The translations under genes and the position numbers were made by a program. The notes beneath the pieces were generated by a model. It was not told the DNA's origin. It saw nothing but the letters and a program-made list of their open reading frames with translations, and did not search any database. 50,857 bases of DNA from an uncultured Rikenellaceae bacterium (GTDB lineage Bacteria; Bacteroidota; Bacteroidia; Bacteroidales; Rikenellaceae), in contig CALUZO010000015.1 in assembly GCA_944325305.1 (NCBI GenBank), positions 1-50,857 on the forward strand. The letters run 5' to 3'. Shown here one piece after another: positions 34,509-43,270 of this stretch. Position 1 is the stretch's first letter. The number at the start of each line of letters is the position of its first letter.

Positions 34509-36188
34509 TCAGGCGAGGAACAGAATCATAAGTTGTGCGCACAATACCCTCAGGAACATTGTAAGCGGGTATACAGTGGCGTAACTTACCGATGGAATAT
34601 CATTGCCCGAACTTTCATTGGCATAGGCGAGCGCAGGCGGATCGGTCATGGCGCCGGCTATTAGGCCAGCGATCGAGAAAAAGTTGGTCTTGAAAACGAC
34701 TCTGGCGATTATGCCGACGATGAATAGCGGGACGAGCGTTATCAATATTCCGTAGCCTATCCATTTGTATCCGCCGCCAACTACCGTATCGACGAATCCT
34801 GCTCCTGCACCGAGTCCCACGCATGCCAGGAAGAGTGCGATGCCTATTTCGCGAAGCATAAGGTTTGCACTCATGGTTGTATATGTGACCAGTTTGTATT
34901 TGGGCCCGAAACGGCTGATGAGTATCGACACGATCAGAGGTCCACCGGCAAGGCCCAGTTTTATGGGCTGCGGTACTCCCGGGAAAACGACAGGAATGCT
35001 ACCGAGTATTACACCCAGTACGATTCCGAGGAAAATAGGGAACAGGTTCGGGTGGTCGAGCCGTTTGAGCGAGTTTCCGAGTACTTTTTCGACTTCGTCG
35101 ATTGCTCCTTCGGTTCCCACTACCGTAACGCGGTCGCCGATCTGCAGTTTGAGTGCCGGGAAGGCTACAAGATCTATACCCGAACGGTTTACACGGGTAA
35201 TGCTCACTCCGAAACTGCGCAGTCTGAGTTTCGACAGGGATGTGCCGTTGAGTTCCGATTTGGTTATCAGGATGCGTCGTGAAATGAGTTTTGCGTTCAA
35301 CTGATACCAGTCGACTTCGGTTTCTTCTCCCAGAAATGCCGTGATTGCAGCTGCGGCCGATGGTGATGTTATGATCTGTACGTCGTCGCCGGCGAACAGC
35401 ACCGTTTCCGAGTTTGCCATTTTCACCACTCCGTCCTCTTTTCTCCTGATGCGCGATATGACGTAATTACGGTTGATGAGGTCGTGGATTTCGCTGACTG
35501 TTTTGCCGTTTATGGAGGGGTTAGTCAGATTCAGCGTAAGTTCCTTGGCGACGGCGTCTTTTGTTCCGGCGTCGGTTTTGAGGGCCAGTTCCTCTTCTTT
35601 CTGTATGTCTATTCTGAAGATATGGCGGAAGAGGATCATGGTGAAGATCATGCCCACTACGGCGAGTGGATAGGCGACGGCATAGCCGGTAGCTATGTCG
35701 GGGTTGTCCATCCCTGTCAATTCGCTTGCTGCCTGTTGTGCCGCGCCAAGTCCCGGGGTGTTGGTAACGGCTCCCGACATGATACCTACCATCGTAGTGA
35801 TCGGCAGGTCGGTAACTTTGTATATTACCAATGTGGTTGCGACCCCGAGGAGTACAATGGAGAGCGCCATCATGTTTAGCTTTATGCCTCCCTTTTTGAA
35901 GGAAGAGAAGAATCCTGGCCCAACTTGGAGCCCTATGGAATAGACGAACAGGATCAATCCGAATTCCTGCATGAACTGCAGCAGATGTTCGTTCAGTTGC
36001 ATTCCGAAATGTGCGATTGCTATACCTGCGAAGAGTATCCATGTTATGCCGAGCGATACACCTGCTATCTTGACCTTGCCGAGTATTACCCCAACGGCGA
36101 TCACAACGGCCAGAATCAGGATCGAATGTGCGATACCGCCTCCCCATTGGGTGGAACTTCCGAAAAATAAGTCTGAGAACCAGCTCAT
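34509..36188 (-). CDS. YidE/AspT-family transporter with two TrkA-C domains
   Basis: 559 residues. Same architecture as the AspT-like gene at 15.6-17.3 kb: two membrane halves with repeats GIMSGAVTNTPGLGAAQQ and GLIAGAMTDPPALAYANE, and a central pair of RCK_C units (VSEIHDLINRNYVISRIRR.. and ALKLQIGDRVTVVGTE). It is closer to YidE, whose substrate is unknown. Unlike the first paralogue it has no porin partner and stands alone. Confidence 0.85.
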   Translation of the reverse strand: MSWFSDLFFGSSTQWGGGIAHSILILAVVIAVGVILGKVKIAGVSLGITWILFAGIAIAHFGMQLNEHLLQFMQEFGLILFVYSIGLQVGPGFFSSFKKGGIKLNMMALSIVLLGVATTLVIYKVTDLPITTMVGIMSGAVTNTPGLGAAQQAASELTGMDNPDIATGYAVAYPLAVVGMIFTMILFRHIFRIDIQKEEELALKTDAGTKDAVAKELTLNLTNPSINGKTVSEIHDLINRNYVISRIRRKEDGVVKMANSETVLFAGDDVQIITSPSAAAAITAFLGEETEVDWYQLNAKLISRRILITKSELNGTSLSKLRLRSFGVSITRVNRSGIDLVAFPALKLQIGDRVTVVGTEGAIDEVEKVLGNSLKRLDHPNLFPIFLGIVLGVILGSIPVVFPGVPQPIKLGLAGGPLIVSILISRFGPKYKLVTYTTMSANLMLREIGIALFLACVGLGAGAGFVDTVVGGGYKWIGYGILITLVPLFIVGIIARVVFKTNFFSIAGLIAGAMTDPPALAYANESSGNDIPSVSYATVYPLTMFLRVLCAQLMILFLA

Positions 36189-36222
36189 AAAACTGATAAA
36201 AAATGGATTGGATTTAATCCCG

Positions 36223-36230
36223 CAAATCTA
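36223..36230 (-). promoter_or_regulatory. -7 box for the YidE-type gene
   Basis: Minus-strand TAGATTTG, 34 nt upstream of the ATG at 36188. Confidence 0.55.
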
Positions 36231-36362
36231 TGATAAAAAAATCACATGGGAAAGTTTTTCGGTGAGGTTGAGGGTTTTGTTATCAGTAAATAGGGAAAAA
36301 AGCCTATTTGGTCTTGATATCATGTTGGTTTTCGTCATCTGGATTAGTGTTTGTGAAATACA

Positions 36363-36402
36363 GATAAAGGGAGCGAGGCCCGAAGGCCTCGCTCCCTTTA
36401 TC
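36363..36402 (-). terminator. Terminator of the GH97 gene
   Basis: An 18-bp perfect stem with loop CGAA, 20 nt downstream of the GH97 stop on the minus strand, ending CCCTTTATC. Confidence 0.88.
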
Positions 36403-36422
36403 GTGAAATGGCTGTGTGCTGA

Positions 36423-38384
36423 TTATTCTATGACGCCGACCCAGCCGCCGTTGCGGGCTATGTGCATTGTAACTTTGTCGCCTTTTTTGACTTTGGCAGT
36501 TTTTTTACGGTAATCCATGGCCTGTCTGGGGGCGTTGATGCCGTCTTCGAACCATGTCATTGTGTATTCGCGGCCTTCGTCGAGGAAGTCGAGTGTGATG
36601 TCGACATCGCGCCAGTTGGGTTTGTCTTCGCCGCACATTGCGCCCACGAACCATTTGTTGCCCTTACGTTTCGCTACCGATACATACTTGCCGGGTTCTA
36701 CGGCCAGGGCACGCGTTTCATCCCAGGTTACGGGTACTGAAGTAATGAAATCGGTGCACTCTTTTTCACGGTAGTAGAGTGTGGGGTTATCGGCGAGCAT
36801 CTGGAATCCTGTTTCGAACAGTACGAACAGAGCCATCTGGTATGCCCGCGTGCCGATGCTGCCCGAGTTTGGTCTTTGTGCACTGTAAGCATTCGGCTGC
36901 ATCGAGAACATTGCGCCTGGGGTGTAGTCCATTGGCCCTACCACGTTGCGCATGAGAGGCAACCATACGCTATTTTCCGGACGGCAACCGCCCATCCGTT
37001 CCATGCCGTTTACTCCTTCGTAAGTCACGACGTTCGGATATTTGTATTCGATCCCGCCGGGTTTGAACGATCCGTGGAACGATATGAGGAGTTTGTTTTT
37101 TGCAGCTTCTGCAGCGACTTTTTCATACCAGTGGGTAATCCATTGGTCGTTGCGGTCCATGAAGTCGATCTTGAGGCCTTTCACGCCCCAGCTGCTGAGT
37201 TCCTGGAACAGACGGTCGAAGTTGTTCTCCACGCTTGTCCATGTTAACCACAGTACGATGCCGACACCTTTTTCTTCTCCGTAGCGAATCAGTTCCTTCA
37301 GGTCGATGTTCGGGTTGGGAGTGAACGGATCCTGCGTACGTGCGGCCCATCCCTCGTCCATTATGATGTAAGGTATGCCGAAGTTTGAAGCGAAGTCGAT
37401 GAAGTATTTATATGTTTCGGTATTGAGTCCCGCTTCGAAATTCACGTCGGGACCGTATGGTATGGCTCCGTTCCACCATTCCCAGCTGATGAGGCCGGGT
37501 TTGATCCACGATGTGTCTTCGATTGCCGATTCAGGGGCGAGACGTGCTGTCATGGTCGTTTCGAGCAGTTCACCGGCATTTTCGACTATGACGAAGTAAC
37601 GCCATGGGTATTCCCTTGCTCCGGATGTGCGGGCGATGCAGTCGGCCTCTTTTGTGATCTTCATTGAACGGTCGCCCTGGGGTTCCTGTTCGAGCATGTA
37701 CTTCTGGAATGTAGATGTTATGCCATTGCCGGCCGTACCCTTGATGAACATCTGCGGATAGTCCAGTACGCCGGATTCGCAAATGAGTATCATGTTGCCG
37801 TCAGGAGTTTCGAACAGTGACGGGAGGTTCGATTTTTTGTCTTCGGCTTTCCAGTCGGAAAGGTTCATGTGTGAATAGTTTTCCTCCTGGTTTGTGCGGA
37901 AATCGTTCGACAACTGGAGATGCGCTTTGTATCCGGCCGGGAAGTTGACTGCAAACTCTTCGTCCATTATTTCCACGTCATTTTTGCCCGATGTGACGAA
38001 CCGATAGGCCACGCCGTCGTCATAAGCGCGGAATTCGACAGAAAAGTCTTCGCGGAAATTGAGCGTGAGCTGGTTGTAGCGATTTTCGATAGTGGCGAAC
38101 TTATAGGCTATGACCGGGGTGAACTCTTCGTCGACCGAAGTGGTTTTAGAGTTTCTGAGTTTCGAATTCTGACCGTAAGTTTCTTCACGGGTGGCGAGAC
38201 TCAGATAGCTGTCTGCGATCACCTGTTTCCCGTCGAGAGAGACGTTGTAAGATATGCGTTCGTCGGCATTGATATTCATTTTGATCTTGCCGTCGGGCGA
38301 AGATAGCTCGAACGTACGCGCAGAAGTAGCCCCGACAGCCGTGAGGCATAACAAGGAGCATAAAAGAACATGGATTTTTTTCAT
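36423..38384 (-). CDS. GH97 glycoside hydrolase, probably retaining (alpha-galactosidase-like)
   Basis: 653 residues with a signal peptide (to about SART). The N-terminal beta-sandwich begins FELSSPDGKIKMNI. The catalytic barrel includes LISWEWWNGAIPYG, YIIMDEGWA and GLKIDFMDRNDQ. In this family the inverting members (SusB type) use two Glu residues as base, whereas the retaining alpha-galactosidase type has an Asp nucleophile at this strand; Asp407 in KIDFMDR fits the retaining type. A C-terminal beta domain ends the protein. A periplasmic location is likely. No SusC/SusD genes are near. Confidence 0.85.
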   Translation of the reverse strand: MKKIHVLLCSLLCLTAVGATSARTFELSSPDGKIKMNINADERISYNVSLDGKQVIADSYLSLATREETYGQNSKLRNSKTTSVDEEFTPVIAYKFATIENRYNQLTLNFREDFSVEFRAYDDGVAYRFVTSGKNDVEIMDEEFAVNFPAGYKAHLQLSNDFRTNQEENYSHMNLSDWKAEDKKSNLPSLFETPDGNMILICESGVLDYPQMFIKGTAGNGITSTFQKYMLEQEPQGDRSMKITKEADCIARTSGAREYPWRYFVIVENAGELLETTMTARLAPESAIEDTSWIKPGLISWEWWNGAIPYGPDVNFEAGLNTETYKYFIDFASNFGIPYIIMDEGWAARTQDPFTPNPNIDLKELIRYGEEKGVGIVLWLTWTSVENNFDRLFQELSSWGVKGLKIDFMDRNDQWITHWYEKVAAEAAKNKLLISFHGSFKPGGIEYKYPNVVTYEGVNGMERMGGCRPENSVWLPLMRNVVGPMDYTPGAMFSMQPNAYSAQRPNSGSIGTRAYQMALFVLFETGFQMLADNPTLYYREKECTDFITSVPVTWDETRALAVEPGKYVSVAKRKGNKWFVGAMCGEDKPNWRDVDITLDFLDEGREYTMTWFEDGINAPRQAMDYRKKTAKVKKGDKVTMHIARNGGWVGVIE

Positions 38385-38431
38385 GGATGATATGTTAAGT
38401 TTTAAGGTTGTAAATCGATTGCCTGTATTCG

Positions 38432-38439
38432 CAAATATA
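38432..38439 (-). promoter_or_regulatory. -7 box for GH97
   Basis: Minus-strand TATATTTG, 47 nt upstream of the ATG at 38384; no good TTTG at standard distance. Confidence 0.55.
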
Positions 38440-38546
38440 TCGATTCTGGCATTATTTGTTCATAAAGTTGTCAAAATTTTCGATTTTTTCTGAACAAACC
38501 GTAATAACCCGTGTTGGAATCAGCCTGTAAAATGGGATTATCTTTA

Positions 38547-38554
38547 TATATTTG
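38547..38554 (+). promoter_or_regulatory. -7 box for GH92
   Basis: TATATTTG, 60 nt upstream of the ATG at 38615. The identical -7 octamer faces the other way for the GH97 gene 107 bp to the left. Confidence 0.55.
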
Positions 38555-38614
38555 CAGAAATACGACCCGGGAAGGCGGATGCCTTGCCTGAAGAAACTTA
38601 AAAATTTCCATATA

Positions 38615-40921
38615 ATGTTAAAAAGACTTTTGTTTGCAGCTTTGGCCGTAGTTATTTTGGCTGCCGCCTCAAGCTGCCGTACCGACAAGGCAAATGAAGA
38701 ACAGACGCGACTGTCGGATTATGTGAATACTCAGATGGGTTCGCTTTCCGAATTCGCGCTCTCGACAGGTAATACCTACCCGGCTACAGCAGTGCCGTGG
38801 GGTATGAATTTCTGGACGCCGCAGACCGGAGAGATGGGTGACGGATGGACTTATCGTTATGACCGCTACAAGATTCGCGGTATCAAGCAGACCCACCAGC
38901 CGAGTCCCTGGATCAACGATTATGGACAATTCTCGCTGATGCCGGTCAAGGATCGTACGAAAATAGATCAGAATGCGCGTGCGAGCTGGTTTTCCCACAA
39001 GTCCGAGGTAGCCAAGCCCTATTATTACAGTGTCTACCTTGCCGACCACGATGTGGTTGCCGAACTCGCACCGACAGAACGCGCTGCGATATTCCGCTTC
39101 ACTTTCCCCGAGAGCGACCAAAGCGCTGTTGTGGTAGATGCTTTCGACCGCGGTTCCTATATCAAGATTATGCCGGAAAGCAATACGGTAGTGGGTTACA
39201 CGACTCGTAACAGCGGCGGAGTTCCGCGTAACTTCCGAAATTGGTTTGTAATTCAGTTCGACACGCCGTTCGATATGGCTCAGGTGTGGGAGGGCGGACA
39301 CGAGATTCGCGAAGGCCTGGAATATGAAGGAAATCACGCACTTGCGGTGATCGGTTTCGATACCGAACGCGGACAGAAGATCAATGCACGTGTTGCCTCT
39401 TCGTTCATCAGTCTCGACCAGGCATTCCTCAACCTCAAGGAACTCGACGATGACGACTTCGAAACGGTCAAGAGTAAAGCACAAGACCGTTGGGATGAAG
39501 TACTCGGTCGTGTCAAGGTCGAGGGAGGTACAGTCGATCAGTACCGTACATTCTACTCGTGCCTCTACCGCAGTGTGCTGTTCCCGCGCAAATTCTATGA
39601 AATAGATGCCGAAGGGAATGTCATGCATTACAGTCCTTATAACGGACAGGTCCTTCCGGGATATATGTATACCGATACTGGTTTCTGGGATACGTTCCGT
39701 GCGCTGCTTCCGCTTGTGAATCTGTTGTATCCCGAGGTTTCCACTGAAATACAGAAGGGGCTTGTCAACACGGCGCTCGAGAGCGGATTCCTTCCCGAAT
39801 GGGCCAGCCCGGGACACCGTGGATGCATGGTAGGTAACAATTCTGCATCTGTGGTTGCCGATGCTATGGTCAAAGGCATTACGGGTCAGGATCTGGATGT
39901 GCTTTACGATGCCATGGTGCATGCTACCAACAACGTGCATCCCCGAGTAAGTTCCACCGGGCGTCTCGGTCATGAATACTATAACGAACTGGGTTATATT
40001 CCATACAACGTTGGCATAAACGAGAACGTGGCCCGCACGCTGGAGTATGCTTATGACGACTGGTGCATATTGCAGGTGGCCAAGAAACTCGGACGCCCGC
40101 AGAAAGAACTCGATCTTTGGGCGGCGCGCAGCCAGAACTACCGCAATGTGTTCGACAAATCGACGAATCTTATGCGCGGACGAAACGAGGACGGCTCGTT
40201 CCAGGAACCGTTCAGCCCGTACAAATGGGGCGATGCCTTTACGGAAGGGAACAGTTGGCACTATACATGGAGTGTTTTCCATGATATCCAGGGTCTTATA
40301 GATCTCATGGGCGGCGAAGAAGAATTCGTTACGATGCTCGACTCGGTGTTCGTTGTACCTCCGGTATTTGACGACAGCTATTACGGGTTCCCTATTCACG
40401 AGATCACCGAGATGACCGTAATGAATATGGGCAACTATGCGCATGGCAACCAGCCCATACAGCACATGATATACCTGTACGACTGGGCGGGACAGCCGTG
40501 GAAAACGCAATACTGGGTGCGCAATGTAATGGACAGGATGTATACCGCCAATCCTGACGGTTATTGCGGTGACGAAGATAACGGACAGACATCGGCATGG
40601 TACGTATTCTCTGCATTGGGTTTCTATCCGGTGTGTCCGGCTGCCGACGAGTATGCCATTGGTGCGCCTTTGTTCAAGAAGGCCACCATTACCCTTGCGA
40701 ACGGCAAGAAAATCGAAATAGATGCGCCCGAAAACAGTGCGACGAACTTCTATGTAGATGGCATTCGCTTTAACGGCAGAAATTATACGAAAAACTATTT
40801 CAGCCACTCGCAACTGATGAAAGGAGCAAATGTTAAGTTTGCCATGTCCGATGAGGCCAATACAAAGCGCGGGACGAAACCACGGGATTATCCCTATTCT
40901 TTCTCCAACGAAAAGAAATAG
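38615..40921 (+). CDS. GH92 exo-alpha-mannosidase, alpha-1,2 type, lipoprotein
   Basis: 768 residues from ATG 38615, which begins a proper lipoprotein signal (LLFAALAVVILAAASSC, Cys21); an upstream in-frame ATG adds 21 charged residues. GH92 enzymes are calcium-dependent inverting mannosidases. Seen: NTYPATAVPWGMNFWTP, TGFWDTFRALLPL, GFLPEWASPGHRGCMVGNNSAS, EGNSWHYTW with Glu544, IHEITEM with His595-Glu596, and CGDEDNGQTSAWYVFSALGFYPV with Asp653 and Asp655. The spacings equal those I recall for Bacteroides BT3990 (acid Glu533, His584-Glu585 as the alpha-1,2 signature, bases Asp642/644). It likely trims mannans or N-glycans at the cell surface or in the periplasm. Confidence 0.92.
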   Translation: MLKRLLFAALAVVILAAASSCRTDKANEEQTRLSDYVNTQMGSLSEFALSTGNTYPATAVPWGMNFWTPQTGEMGDGWTYRYDRYKIRGIKQTHQPSPWINDYGQFSLMPVKDRTKIDQNARASWFSHKSEVAKPYYYSVYLADHDVVAELAPTERAAIFRFTFPESDQSAVVVDAFDRGSYIKIMPESNTVVGYTTRNSGGVPRNFRNWFVIQFDTPFDMAQVWEGGHEIREGLEYEGNHALAVIGFDTERGQKINARVASSFISLDQAFLNLKELDDDDFETVKSKAQDRWDEVLGRVKVEGGTVDQYRTFYSCLYRSVLFPRKFYEIDAEGNVMHYSPYNGQVLPGYMYTDTGFWDTFRALLPLVNLLYPEVSTEIQKGLVNTALESGFLPEWASPGHRGCMVGNNSASVVADAMVKGITGQDLDVLYDAMVHATNNVHPRVSSTGRLGHEYYNELGYIPYNVGINENVARTLEYAYDDWCILQVAKKLGRPQKELDLWAARSQNYRNVFDKSTNLMRGRNEDGSFQEPFSPYKWGDAFTEGNSWHYTWSVFHDIQGLIDLMGGEEEFVTMLDSVFVVPPVFDDSYYGFPIHEITEMTVMNMGNYAHGNQPIQHMIYLYDWAGQPWKTQYWVRNVMDRMYTANPDGYCGDEDNGQTSAWYVFSALGFYPVCPAADEYAIGAPLFKKATITLANGKKIEIDAPENSATNFYVDGIRFNGRNYTKNYFSHSQLMKGANVKFAMSDEANTKRGTKPRDYPYSFSNEKK

Positions 40922-40936
40922 GACAATAACGTTATT

Positions 40937-40978
40937 CAATTAAAGCGGCGCCACCTGTTAGTGGCGCCGCTTTAATTG
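40937..40978. terminator. Bidirectional terminator between GH92 and tsaB
   Basis: An 18-bp perfect stem (40937-40954 with 40961-40978) and loop CTGTTA; GC-rich core with A/T arms, between convergent genes. Confidence 0.9.
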
Positions 40979-41055
40979 TTACTGGAGTCGAGAGATAGGG
41001 AAGATTCTGTTTCCCTGGTTTTCTATGTGTTATCTCTGGAGATTGCGTCGACGGA

Positions 41056-41769
41056 TTAAAACAGTTTCTTTTTCGAGGTGGTGATGACGAAGTCCTTAAG
41101 GTAAAAAGGTTCGAAGTAGGCAACATCTTCGAAGCGACCGGTATTGAATGCCTCATATGCGGGTTTTACCAATCCTCTTGCAGACGGGGCAACTTCGGCG
41201 AATCTTACCCCTTCTTTCGGGAGGGTATTGATGCATTTTGCCGCACCGTTACCGAAAATCACGAATTCGCCGCCATTGCCTATAAATCGGGAGAAACTTT
41301 CCGGTGTGATAATATGTGCCCCTGCATCCGACAATGGGAGTATGTTCGAGTCGAATACCTGTGCGTATACCTCCATGCGACGTGCGTCGATCATGGGGCA
41401 TAGTTTGGTTGTGTTCCAATTTTCGACATCGAGTATGCCGGCTTGATGGTCTTCGGCTGCGACATAGGCAAGTGCTTCGAGCGAACCGATTCCGATAAGC
41501 GGGATCCCCAGTGCATAACAGATTCCCTTTGCCGTAGAGACGCCAATGCGAAGACCGGTGTATGATCCTGGTCCCTTGCCTACTGCGACCGCATCGAGAT
41601 CTTCGGGATCGTATTCGTTGGCTTTCAGCAGCTCGTCTATATATAGTGCCAGTTTGCGTGCGTGATCCTGTCCTCCGCTGCTTTCGCGCAGTGCGAGCAA
41701 CTCGCCGTTATTGGAAAGGGCTGCCGAACAGATATCCGTTCCCGTTTCGATGCTTAAGATAAGTGCCAT
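41056..41769 (-). CDS. tsaB: tRNA threonylcarbamoyladenosine biosynthesis protein TsaB
   Basis: 237 residues. An ASKHA-fold partner of TsaD and TsaE in making t6A37 on ANN-decoding tRNAs. Seen: ILSIETGTDICSAAL, VAVGKGPGSYTGLRIGVSTAKG and IPLIGIGSLEALA. The start lies 3 nt after the aminopeptidase stop. Confidence 0.93.
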   Translation of the reverse strand: MALILSIETGTDICSAALSNNGELLALRESSGGQDHARKLALYIDELLKANEYDPEDLDAVAVGKGPGSYTGLRIGVSTAKGICYALGIPLIGIGSLEALAYVAAEDHQAGILDVENWNTTKLCPMIDARRMEVYAQVFDSNILPLSDAGAHIITPESFSRFIGNGGEFVIFGNGAAKCINTLPKEGVRFAEVAPSARGLVKPAYEAFNTGRFEDVAYFEPFYLKDFVITTSKKKLF

Positions 41770-41772
41770 ATT

Positions 41773-43176
41773 TTATGATCTTGCTTTTTTCATGAATTCT
41801 TCTATTTCGGTCACTGTAGCCGGTACGCGCTTTTCGCCGAGCATTCGGTTGCCCGTCTCGGTCACCAGCAGGTCGTCCTCTATGCGGATACCGCCGAATT
41901 TCGCATACTTTTCGGTCGCCGCAAAATTAATGAACTCTTTGTTAATTCCTTCACTGCGCCATTTTTCTATGTAGTCGGGGATAAAATATATTCCCGGTTC
42001 GACGGTCATGACCATTCCTGCCTGCAACCGTCTGCCCATGCGCAGGGCGCTGACGCCCAGTTGGGCGCTTCGTTCCGTTTCGAGGTCGTAGCCTACGTAT
42101 TTTTCGCCGATGTTTTCCATGTCGTGCACGTCGAGTCCCATCATGTGGCCGAGGCCATGGGGCATGAACAGGGCGTGGGCCCCTGCGGCCACGGCTTGCT
42201 GTGGGTCCCCTTTGATAATACCCAGGTTGTGTAGTCCCTCTGTTATTACGAGACAGGCTTCGAGGTGGATGTCGCGGTACAGTTTACCCGGTGCGCTTAT
42301 TTCGAATGCGCGGTCGTTGGCGGCCAGTACTATTTCATATATGTCCCGCTGCATTTGGGTGAATCTTCCGCTTACGGGGATGGTACGTGTGATGTCGCTG
42401 CAGTAGTTCATAGAGGTTTCGGCACCGGCGTCGCACAGCAGCAGGCGTCCCGCTTCGAGTGTATTGCCGTACGAATGGTTGTGCAGCGTCTCTCCGTTCT
42501 GCGACACTATCGAGGGAAAAGAAACGCCTGTACCGTATTTGAGAGCCACTCCCTCTATTGTTCCCGCTATTTCGCGTTCTGTGATTCCGGGGCGGCACAT
42601 TGCCATTGCCGTGGTGTGCATTTTGTAGCCTGTCTCGCAGGCTCTTTCGATCTCGGCTATCTCTTCGTGGCTTTTCTTGTCGCGCAGTGAAACGACGGCA
42701 AGAGCCAGTTCGACTGACGAGCGGTCGGACACTACGTCGACGTCGATACCAAGAAGTGATGACAGTGCGAGTTTGGTTTCTGCTCTGTACGGCGGCAGGA
42801 AATGTATGTGACGTCCTTTGCGGATTGCCAGTGAGAGGTCTTCGCGCAGTCTGGCGAGACTGCGCGTGGCGTTTACGGCGCACTCTGCTGCCATTTCCTT
42901 GATGGATGGCTGAGGACCGCTCCAGATGATGTCGCCCATTGAGGCGTCATCACCGTACAGGATCTCTTCTCCGGTGTCGATGTCGAGTATGCCCCACAAC
43001 CCTGGGCGGTCGATTCCGAAAAAATATAGAAATGTACTGTCCTGACGGAAACGGTATTCGTTGTCGGGATAGTTTACCGGCGATCCGGTATTTCCGGGCA
43101 AGAGTATGATGCCGCCACGTGTGACCCTCTGTTTTAGGAGGTCTCTGCGGATTGAATATGTCGAAGGGGAAAACAT
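41773..43176 (-). CDS. pepP: M24 Xaa-Pro aminopeptidase
   Basis: 467 residues. The N-terminal creatinase-like domain (about 1-170) includes YRFRQDSTFLYFFGIDRPG. The pita-bread domain has metal ligands in LLCDAGAE, YCSDITRTIPV, PHGLGHMMGLDVHD, TVEPGIYF and IRIEDDLLVT. It removes residues preceding proline from peptides in the cytoplasm. It leads a two-gene unit with tsaB. Confidence 0.92.
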   Translation of the reverse strand: MFSPSTYSIRRDLLKQRVTRGGIILLPGNTGSPVNYPDNEYRFRQDSTFLYFFGIDRPGLWGILDIDTGEEILYGDDASMGDIIWSGPQPSIKEMAAECAVNATRSLARLREDLSLAIRKGRHIHFLPPYRAETKLALSSLLGIDVDVVSDRSSVELALAVVSLRDKKSHEEIAEIERACETGYKMHTTAMAMCRPGITEREIAGTIEGVALKYGTGVSFPSIVSQNGETLHNHSYGNTLEAGRLLLCDAGAETSMNYCSDITRTIPVSGRFTQMQRDIYEIVLAANDRAFEISAPGKLYRDIHLEACLVITEGLHNLGIIKGDPQQAVAAGAHALFMPHGLGHMMGLDVHDMENIGEKYVGYDLETERSAQLGVSALRMGRRLQAGMVMTVEPGIYFIPDYIEKWRSEGINKEFINFAATEKYAKFGGIRIEDDLLVTETGNRMLGEKRVPATVTEIEEFMKKARS

Positions 43177-43220
43177 CGTCCGGAGTTTATCGGTGTGTAT
43201 TGTGTTGTCTGATTCTTTCT

Positions 43221-43228
43221 CAAAGGTA
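43221..43228 (-). promoter_or_regulatory. -7 box for pepP-tsaB
   Basis: Minus-strand TACCTTTG, 44 nt upstream of the ATG at 43176, only 9 bp from the -7 box of the divergent gene. Confidence 0.65.
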
Positions 43229-43237
43229 GGAAAAAGT

Positions 43238-43245
43238 TATCTTTG
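43238..43245 (+). promoter_or_regulatory. -7 box for the EEP-family gene
   Basis: TATCTTTG, 25 nt upstream of the ATG at 43271. Confidence 0.65.
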
Positions 43246-43270
43246 TACGGTCATACATTAGGTTGCAAAT

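Noticed and set aside
38669..40939. Very long antisense open frame (756 codons) opposite the GH92 gene
   Set aside because: The GH92 protein is unmistakable on the plus strand; the antisense frame results from its codon bias and shows no domain, signal or start context.
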